DNA of 25,648 nucleotides. It comes from JBBQSN01 sp038213835 (GTDB lineage: Bacteria; Actinomycetota; Actinomycetes; Actinomycetales; CAWJMD01). The stretch spans positions 1 through 25,648 of the forward strand of contig JBBQSN010000027.1 in assembly GCA_038213835.1 (NCBI GenBank). The letters run 5' to 3'. Under the pieces are notes generated by a model. It made no database searches. It saw nothing but the letters and a program-made list of their open reading frames with translations, and was not told the DNA's origin. A program made the position numbers and the translations under genes. This document shows, in pieces, positions 21,125 through 25,648 of the stretch (the first letter of the stretch is position 1; each line of letters opens with the position of its first letter).

Positions 21125-21915
21125 GGGGTCGCTCTCCTCACGGGGTCGGGCTGCTGGTCCTGCTCGCCGCCAGGCGGGTCCTGCTCCATCCGGTCGAGGT
21201 GGTCGTCGCGCACCAGCCGCCACCACAGGAACACGGCGAAGCCGGCGAACACCCACCACTCCACGGCGTAGGACAGATTCTGCAGGTCGAAGCCGAAGCC
21301 GCCCCCCTCCGGGTCGACCGGCACCGGCTCCAGGCCTGCAGCCCGGGCGTCGGCCTCCGACGCGACGAGGTAGGCCGAGTACAGCGGGGCGCCCCACAGG
21401 TTGACCAGGTCGGCGGTGCTCACCGTCTCCAGCACGACGTCGTCGGCCGGCGTGCCCGACGGCGCCTCCGACGAGCGCAGCACCCCCGTCAGCGAGACCG
21501 GCCCCGACGCCAGGTCGGGGAGGAGGTCCTGCTGCTGCCAGCCCAGCAGGACGGGCAGCCGGGCGCCTCGCCCCGCAGGTCCCTTGTCGGTCACGACCTC
21601 GACCGGGACGACCACCCAGGTGCCGCTGCGGCCGTCCAGCTCGCGCCGGGGCGAGAGCCGGGCGAGGTCGGCGTCGAGATCGCCGTCGACCACCACCGTC
21701 GCGGTGCCCGCCGGCCCGGCGAGCGCCTGCTGGGGCGCGAGCACGTCGGACAGCGGGACGGGTGCGGTGGCCGCCTCGGCACGCAGCTCGCGCTCGGTCG
21801 ACTCCGCCTGGGACCGGTCGAACTGCCACGACCCCAGCCAGGCGAAGCCGGACGCCAGCGCGAGGGCCAACGCCAGCAGCGCCAGCCACTTCGGTCGCAG
21901 GGCGGTCCGCAGCAC
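21121..21915 (-). CDS. SURF1-family cytochrome oxidase assembly protein
   Basis: A 264-residue membrane protein with the SURF1 layout: an N-terminal membrane helix (about 8-28, WLALLALALALASGFAWLGS) followed by WQFDRSQAE (family W-Q-x-x-R), a periplasmic domain, and a C-terminal helix (AVEWWVFAGFAVFLWWRLVR) after the conserved NLSYAVEWW. SURF1 helps insert heme a into cytochrome c oxidase. The charged C-terminal tail ends in a GTGA overlap with DUF3817. The GTG at 21915 is 6 bases after TACCGT (21922-21927, minus strand), suggesting a leaderless transcript; a GGAGGG abuts the GTG but is too close to act as a ribosome binding site. Confidence 0.9.
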   Translation of the reverse strand: MLRTALRPKWLALLALALALASGFAWLGSWQFDRSQAESTERELRAEAATAPVPLSDVLAPQQALAGPAGTATVVVDGDLDADLARLSPRRELDGRSGTWVVVPVEVVTDKGPAGRGARLPVLLGWQQQDLLPDLASGPVSLTGVLRSSEAPSGTPADDVVLETVSTADLVNLWGAPLYSAYLVASEADARAAGLEPVPVDPEGGGFGFDLQNLSYAVEWWVFAGFAVFLWWRLVRDDHLDRMEQDPPGGEQDQQPDPVRRATP

Positions 21916-21921
21916 CCCTCC

Positions 21922-22000
21922 ACGGTAGACGCCGCCACCTGCTTCCCGAGCGGGTGCCCGGAGAATGCGGTGGCTGCGACCCGGTCCGGCTGCGTACCGT
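21922..22000. promoter_or_regulatory. Divergent promoters of SURF1 and the ABC transporter
   Basis: TACCGT occurs on the minus strand at 21922-21927 (6 bases before GTG 21915) and on the plus strand at 21995-22000 (8 bases before GTG 22009). Both fit TAnnnT at leaderless spacing. No -35 box was recognised for either. Confidence 0.45.
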
Positions 22001-22008
22001 CCGACGAC

Positions 22009-23826
22009 GTGTCCGTCCGTCCATCGCTCCCCTCCTGGATCAGGTCGCTGGACCGCTGGTGCACCCAGCGGTTCGACCTGCTCATGCCCTGGTCGCCGCG
22101 CGAGCCGCTCGTCGTCCCGGCGCTGTCCGGGCCCTGGGGCTACATCGGCTGGCTCGGCCGCCGGATGTGGCGGACCGTCGCCCTGGGCATGGTGATGGGC
22201 ACGGTCTGGATGGTGGCGCAGGCCCTGGTGCCGTGGGCGGTCGGGCGGGCGGTCGACGCCGGCATCGAGCAGGGCAGCACGCGCGGGCTGGTCACGTGGT
22301 GCCTGGTGCTGCTCGGGCTCGCCGTGGTCACCGCGCTCGCCACCCTCGTGCGGCACTGGCTGGCGGTGTGGAACTGGTGCCAGGGGGCGCTGGTCTCGTC
22401 CCAGGTGGTCGGGCACCACGCCTCGCGCACCGGGACGGCCCTGCCCCGCACCCTGCCGACCGGCGAGGTCGTCTCCACGGTCGCCTCGGACGCCATCCGG
22501 CTCGGTGACGTCTACGAGGTGACGGCGCGGTTCGTCGGCAGCCTGGTGGCCTACGTCGTGGTCGTCGGGCTGCTCTGGCGCTCCTCCTCCACGCTCGCGC
22601 TCGTCGTCGGTGTCGGCGTCCCCGTGCTCACCGCCCTGCTCGGGCTGGTGATCAAGCCGCTGCAGTCCGCGCAGTCCGCCCAGCGCGAGGTCACCGGCGA
22701 GCTCACCACGCTCGCCGCCGACACCGTCGCCGGGCTGCGTGTGCTGCGCGGCCTCGGCGGGGAGAAGGTCTTCCTGGAGCGCTACGTCGTGCAGTCGGCC
22801 GCGGTGCGACGCGCCGGCGTCCGGGTCGCGGGGGTGCAGGCGGTGCTGGACTCGGCGCAGGTGCTGCTGCCCGGCGCGTTCGTCGTGCTCGTCACCTGGC
22901 TCGGTGCCCGGTTCGCCGTCGCCGGGCAGATCACGCCCGGTGAGCTGGTCGCCTTCTACGGCTACGCGGCGTTCCTCGTGGCGCCGCTGCGCACCGCCAC
23001 CGAGATGCTGCAGAAGCTGAGCCGCGGTCACGTCGCCGCCCGCAAGATCCTCGGGGTGCTCGCGGTCGCGACGTCGGTACCCGAGCCGGCCGACCCGGCG
23101 ACCGAGCCCGGCCCGCTCCCCGACCTGGTCGACCCCGTCAGCGGGGTGCGGATCCGTCCCGGACGCCTGACCGCCGTCGTCAGCGACTCGCCCTCGCCCT
23201 CGGCCTCGGCCGGCGTCGCCGAGCGGCTGGCCCGGCTGACCGCGACCGCCGACGGCGACACCTCCGCCCGGCTGGGCGGCGTGGCGGTCGACACCCTGCC
23301 CCGCTCGGCGCTGCGCCGTCGCGTCGTGCTGTCCGACGCCGACCCGCAGCTGTTCACCGGCTGGGTACGCACCCAGCTCGACCCGCACGGGCGACACGAC
23401 GACGCCGCGATCCGGCGCGGTGTCGCCGCGGCGGCGGCAGAGGACGTCCTGGACGGCCTGCCCGCAGGTCTGGACGACGAGGTCTCCGAGCGCGGTCGCT
23501 CGCTGTCCGGCGGCCAGCGCCAGCGGTTCGCCCTCGCTCGGGCGCTGCTCACCGAGGCCGAGACGCTGCTGCTGGTCGAGCCCACCAGCGCGGTCGACGC
23601 CCACACCGAGGCGGCGGTCGCCCGGCGGCTGGGCGGCGTGCGTCGGGGCCGCACCACGGTCGTCGTCACCGCCAGCCCGCTGCTGCTCGACCGGGTCGAC
23701 CACGTCGTCGTGCTCGGTCCGGACGGGACGGTGGCCGGCGAGGGCACCCACCACGACCTGCTCGGCCGAGACGACGACCTGGGCCGGAGCTACCGCGGCA
23801 CCGTGACCCGAGGAGAGGACCAGTGA
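22009..23826 (+). CDS. ABC exporter half-transporter with degenerate ATP site (subunit 1)
   Basis: A 605-residue fused membrane and nucleotide-binding subunit of type IV ABC exporters, with six membrane segments over about 45-330. In its nucleotide-binding domain the Walker A is lost: residues 391-402 read VSDSPSPSASAG where GxxGxGKS/T is expected. The Walker B is LLLVEPTSAVD, with Val523 replacing the metal-binding Asp before Glu524, and the H-loop His is replaced (VVVTASPLLL). The signature LSGGQRQR (499-506) is intact. It therefore contributes only its signature to a working site. GTG 22009 is 8 bases after TACCGT. Its last codons and TGA form a GTGA with the first 62-bp repeat. The partner gene follows after the repeats; the substrate is unknown. 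Confidence 0.9.
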   Translation: MSVRPSLPSWIRSLDRWCTQRFDLLMPWSPREPLVVPALSGPWGYIGWLGRRMWRTVALGMVMGTVWMVAQALVPWAVGRAVDAGIEQGSTRGLVTWCLVLLGLAVVTALATLVRHWLAVWNWCQGALVSSQVVGHHASRTGTALPRTLPTGEVVSTVASDAIRLGDVYEVTARFVGSLVAYVVVVGLLWRSSSTLALVVGVGVPVLTALLGLVIKPLQSAQSAQREVTGELTTLAADTVAGLRVLRGLGGEKVFLERYVVQSAAVRRAGVRVAGVQAVLDSAQVLLPGAFVVLVTWLGARFAVAGQITPGELVAFYGYAAFLVAPLRTATEMLQKLSRGHVAARKILGVLAVATSVPEPADPATEPGPLPDLVDPVSGVRIRPGRLTAVVSDSPSPSASAGVAERLARLTATADGDTSARLGGVAVDTLPRSALRRRVVLSDADPQLFTGWVRTQLDPHGRHDDAAIRRGVAAAAAEDVLDGLPAGLDDEVSERGRSLSGGQRQRFALARALLTEAETLLLVEPTSAVDAHTEAAVARRLGGVRRGRTTVVVTASPLLLDRVDHVVVLGPDGTVAGEGTHHDLLGRDDDLGRSYRGTVTRGEDQ

Positions 23827-23884
23827 GCGAGCGGAGCGAGCGAACCATCCGGCACAGCGCGCACGCCACGGCGAGGCACGAGCC
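23823..23884 (+). repeat. 62-bp repeat, unit 1
   Basis: This unit starts at the GTGA that contains the stop of the first ABC gene. It begins GTGAGCGAGCGGAGCGAGCG, and 59 of its 62 bases are identical to unit 2, which follows with no gap. The length (62 = 3x20+2) makes every unit end in frame for another GTGA overlap. Confidence 0.95.
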
Positions 23885-23888
23885 GTGA
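23823..23888 (+). CDS. Mini-ORF 1 encoded by repeat unit 1
   Basis: A 21-codon open frame from GTG 23823 to TGA 23886-23888, starting MSERSERTIRHSAHATA. AGGAGAGG (23811-23818), inside the end of the first ABC gene, lies 4 bases before the GTG, a strong ribosome binding site. It overlaps the ABC stop and the next mini-ORF start by GTGA on each side. Translation is plausible; the peptide may be only a by-product that keeps ribosomes moving to the second ABC gene. Confidence 0.3.
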   Translation: MSERSERTIRHSAHATARHEP

Positions 23889-23946
23889 GCGAGCGGAGCG
23901 AGCGAACCATCAGGCACAGCGCGCACGCCACGGCGAGGGACGAGCG
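23885..23946 (+). repeat. 62-bp repeat, unit 2
   Basis: This is the second copy, 3 substitutions away from unit 1. It ends exactly at the GTG start of the second ABC gene, whose first seven bases (GTGAGCG) match the start of a further unit. One of the substitutions turns GAGGCA into GAGGGA (23935-23940), a better ribosome binding site for the ABC gene 6 bases on. Confidence 0.95.
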
Positions 23947-23950
23947 GTGA
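23885..23950 (+). CDS. Mini-ORF 2 encoded by repeat unit 2
   Basis: A 21-codon frame from GTG 23885 to TGA 23948-23950, starting MSERSERTIRHSAHATA and ending RDER. It overlaps mini-ORF 1 and the second ABC gene by GTGA. It is a repeat-derived frame whose translation is not shown. Confidence 0.3.
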   Translation: MSERSERTIRHSAHATARDER

Positions 23951-25648
23951 GCGGCACCGAGAACCGCCTCCCGGTCTCGGGACCGGCCGCGACCCGGGCC
24001 AGGGCCCTTGAGCTGCTCGGCCGGCACCGAGGCGCGCTCGCGCGCACGGTCGTGCTGTTCGCGTTGTCGAGCACGTTCGGGCTGGCCGGGCCGTTCCTGG
24101 TCGGACGCCTCGTCGACGAGGTCTCGGGCGAGGGCCCCGCGGCGTCGGTGGGCCGGGTCGACACCATCGTCATGGTTCTGGCCGTGGCGCTGCTGCTCGA
24201 GACCGTGCTCACCTGGGCCGCGCGCCGGGCGTCGCTGGTCCTCGGCGAGACCGTCTTCGCCGAGCTGCGCGACGACTTCATGCTGGGCGTCACCTCGCTG
24301 CCGCTCTCGGCGGTCGAGCGTGCCGGCACGGGCGACCTCGTGGCCCGCACGACGAACGACGTCGAGGGGATCTCCTGGTCGGTGCGGTTCGCCGTCCCCC
24401 GCACGATCGTCGCGGTCGTGGCGATGGTGCTCACCGTGGTGGGTGCGGCCGTCGCCGGAGGCGTCGTCGCGCTCGCCCTGCTGGCGGGGGTGCCGCTGCT
24501 GTGGTGGTCGACCCGCTGGTACCTGCGCCGGGCCGGCCGCGGCTACCTGCGCGAGGGCGCCTCGTACTCGCGGCTCAACGGCGTCGTCACCGAGACCGTC
24601 GAGGGGGCCCGCACGATCGACGCCCTCGACCTCGGCGGGGTGCGACGCCGCGCGGTCGACGACGCTCTGCGGTGGTGCCTGGTCGCCGAGCGCTACACCC
24701 TCGGCCTGCGCAGCCGCTGGTTCCCGGTGATCGACTTCTCCTACCAGCTGCCCGTCGTGGCGGCGGTGGCGTGGGGTGGCCTCCTGGTGGCCGTCGGCCC
24801 GTCCTGGGGACTGGAGGTCACGGTCGGCCAGGTGACGGCGGTGGCGCTGTACGCCGTCCGCCTCACCGAGCCGGTGAGCGAGCTGGTCGAGTGGCTGGAC
24901 GAGCTGCAGTACGGCGCGGTGTCGCTGTCGCGGATCACCGGGGTCGGCGAGGTGCCGCCGGACCGCGAGGAGCACGGGCTCCGACCGGACGGGACCGCCC
25001 TGAGCACCACCGCCGTGCGCTACGCCTACCGCGAGGGCCACGACGTGCTGCGCGGGGTCGACCTCGTCCTGCGCCCGGGCGAGCGGCTCGCGGTCGTCGG
25101 CCCGTCCGGGGCCGGCAAGTCCACCCTCGGCAAGCTGCTGGCCGGCATCCACCCGCCGACCTCTGGACGTGTCGACGTCGGCGGCGTGCCGGTGGTCGGC
25201 CTCCCGCTCGCCCGGCTGCACCGCGAGGTGGCGCTGGTGACGCAGGAGAACCACGTCTTCGTGGGCACGGTGGCCGACAACCTGCTGCTCGCCGCCCCGG
25301 ACGCCGACGCCGACGCGATGCAGCGTGCCCTCGAGGCGGTCGACGCCGGCGACTGGGTCGCGACCCTGCCCGACGGACTGGGGACCAGGGTCGGCTCCGG
25401 CGGCCACCCGCTGACGCCATCGCAGGCGCAGCAGCTCGCGTTGGCCCGCCTGGTGCTGGCCGACCCGCACACCCTGGTGCTGGACGAGGCCACCTCGCTG
25501 ATCGACCCGCGGGCGGCCCGGCACCTGGAGCGCTCGCTGTCGGCGGTGCTGCACGGCCGCACGGTGGTGGCGATCGCCCACCGGCTGCACACCGCCCACG
25601 ACGCCGACCGGGTCGCCGTGGTCGAGGACGGCCGGATCACCGAGCTCG
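23947..25648 (+). CDS. ABC exporter half-transporter with intact Walker motifs (subunit 2), cut by window end
   Basis: At least 567 residues of a half-transporter; the 3' end runs off the window. Membrane segments lie within about 32-320. The nucleotide-binding domain has an intact Walker A, GPSGAGKST (385-393), Q-loop VTQEN, Walker B LVLDEATS (510-517) and switch His545 (IAHRLHT). The signature is degenerate: LTPSQAQQ (489-496) instead of LSGGQ. This complements subunit 1 exactly, so the heterodimer has one canonical and one dead ATP site. The GTG at 23947 has GAGGGA 6 bases upstream, supplied by repeat unit 2. No close start alternative gives the family N-terminus. Confidence 0.9.
   Translation, partial: MSGTENRLPVSGPAATRARALELLGRHRGALARTVVLFALSSTFGLAGPFLVGRLVDEVSGEGPAASVGRVDTIVMVLAVALLLETVLTWAARRASLVLGETVFAELRDDFMLGVTSLPLSAVERAGTGDLVARTTNDVEGISWSVRFAVPRTIVAVVAMVLTVVGAAVAGGVVALALLAGVPLLWWSTRWYLRRAGRGYLREGASYSRLNGVVTETVEGARTIDALDLGGVRRRAVDDALRWCLVAERYTLGLRSRWFPVIDFSYQLPVVAAVAWGGLLVAVGPSWGLEVTVGQVTAVALYAVRLTEPVSELVEWLDELQYGAVSLSRITGVGEVPPDREEHGLRPDGTALSTTAVRYAYREGHDVLRGVDLVLRPGERLAVVGPSGAGKSTLGKLLAGIHPPTSGRVDVGGVPVVGLPLARLHREVALVTQENHVFVGTVADNLLLAAPDADADAMQRALEAVDAGDWVATLPDGLGTRVGSGGHPLTPSQAQQLALARLVLADPHTLVLDEATSLIDPRAARHLERSLSAVLHGRTVVAIAHRLHTAHDADRVAVVEDGRITEL

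Noticed and set aside
18938..21271. A 777-codon plus-strand frame over guaA
   Set aside because: It is antisense to guaA, DUF3817 and the 3' end of the SURF1 gene, with shadow-frame composition rich in Asp, Gly and His and no recognisable domain.
23823..23950. The tandem 62-bp units as a CRISPR array
   Set aside because: The units are contiguous with no unique spacers, contain coding-like frames and have no cas genes nearby.
21121..25599. A 1492-codon open frame on the minus strand through the whole ABC region
   Set aside because: Only its last 264 codons (SURF1) look like protein. The rest is antisense to two clear ABC transporter genes and is rich in Arg, Gly, His and Gln with no domain, an effect of high GC.

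Overview
The window is high-GC, gene-dense DNA with many GTG starts, 4-base GTGA/ATGA stop-start overlaps and several promoters whose -10 box (TAnnnT) lies 6-9 bases before the start codon, as in leaderless actinobacterial transcripts. The pth-rplY / prs-glmU / TetR order recalls the mycobacterial pth-rplY-prsA-glmU-Rv1019 block. With the mix of families this points to an actinobacterium, most likely of the Nocardioides group (Nocardioidaceae). The taxon is inferred; there is no rRNA in the window.

Layout. 1-1529: a LacI-family regulator followed one base later by D-ribose pyranase (rbsD), behind an upstream region with three related 14-bp operator-like sites. 1600-3240 (-): a polyprenyl-phosphate sugar-1-phosphate transferase. 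3497-4818 (-): rplY (ribosomal protein L25/Ctc) and pth, overlapping by 4 bases. 5046-5640 (-): a decayed, N-terminally truncated TauE/SafE-type (TSUP) transporter pseudogene. 5699-8625 (-): glmU, prs and an Rrf2 regulator lacking Fe-S cysteines. 8754-8824 (-): tRNA-Gln(TTG). 8934-10611 (+): a ferritin-like acyl desaturase and a TetR regulator, with nested inverted repeats upstream. 10612-12467: two divergent NUDIX hydrolases, the rightward one overlapping a sugar-phosphate nucleotidyltransferase. 12638-13780: an exported glycerophosphodiester phosphodiesterase with a possible PhoP box. 13819-16588: a photolyase-related protein divergent from an FAD amine-oxidase-type protein. 16714-16856: a remnant of a DUF222/HNH endonuclease gene. 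16963-18923: a secreted fasciclin-domain protein, a SigK-like ECF sigma factor and an RskA-like membrane anti-sigma factor. 19016-21915 (-): SURF1-like protein, DUF3817 membrane protein and guaA. 22009-25648 (+): the two halves of a heterodimeric ABC exporter, the second cut by the window end.

The most unusual structure lies between the two ABC genes. Two 62-bp repeat units sit exactly at what looks like an ancestral GTGA stop/start overlap. Each unit starts with GTGA, encodes a 21-codon mini-ORF and ends so that its stop overlaps the next GTG. The result is an unbroken chain ABC1-miniORF1-miniORF2-ABC2 of GTGA overlaps, with the original Shine-Dalgarno sequence left at the first mini-ORF and the last repeat copy supplying one to ABC2. 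Other points of interest are the fasciclin/SigK/RskA locus with large hairpins, the complementary degeneration of the two ABC nucleotide-binding domains, and a photolyase relative without the CxxC of the Fe-S photolyases.
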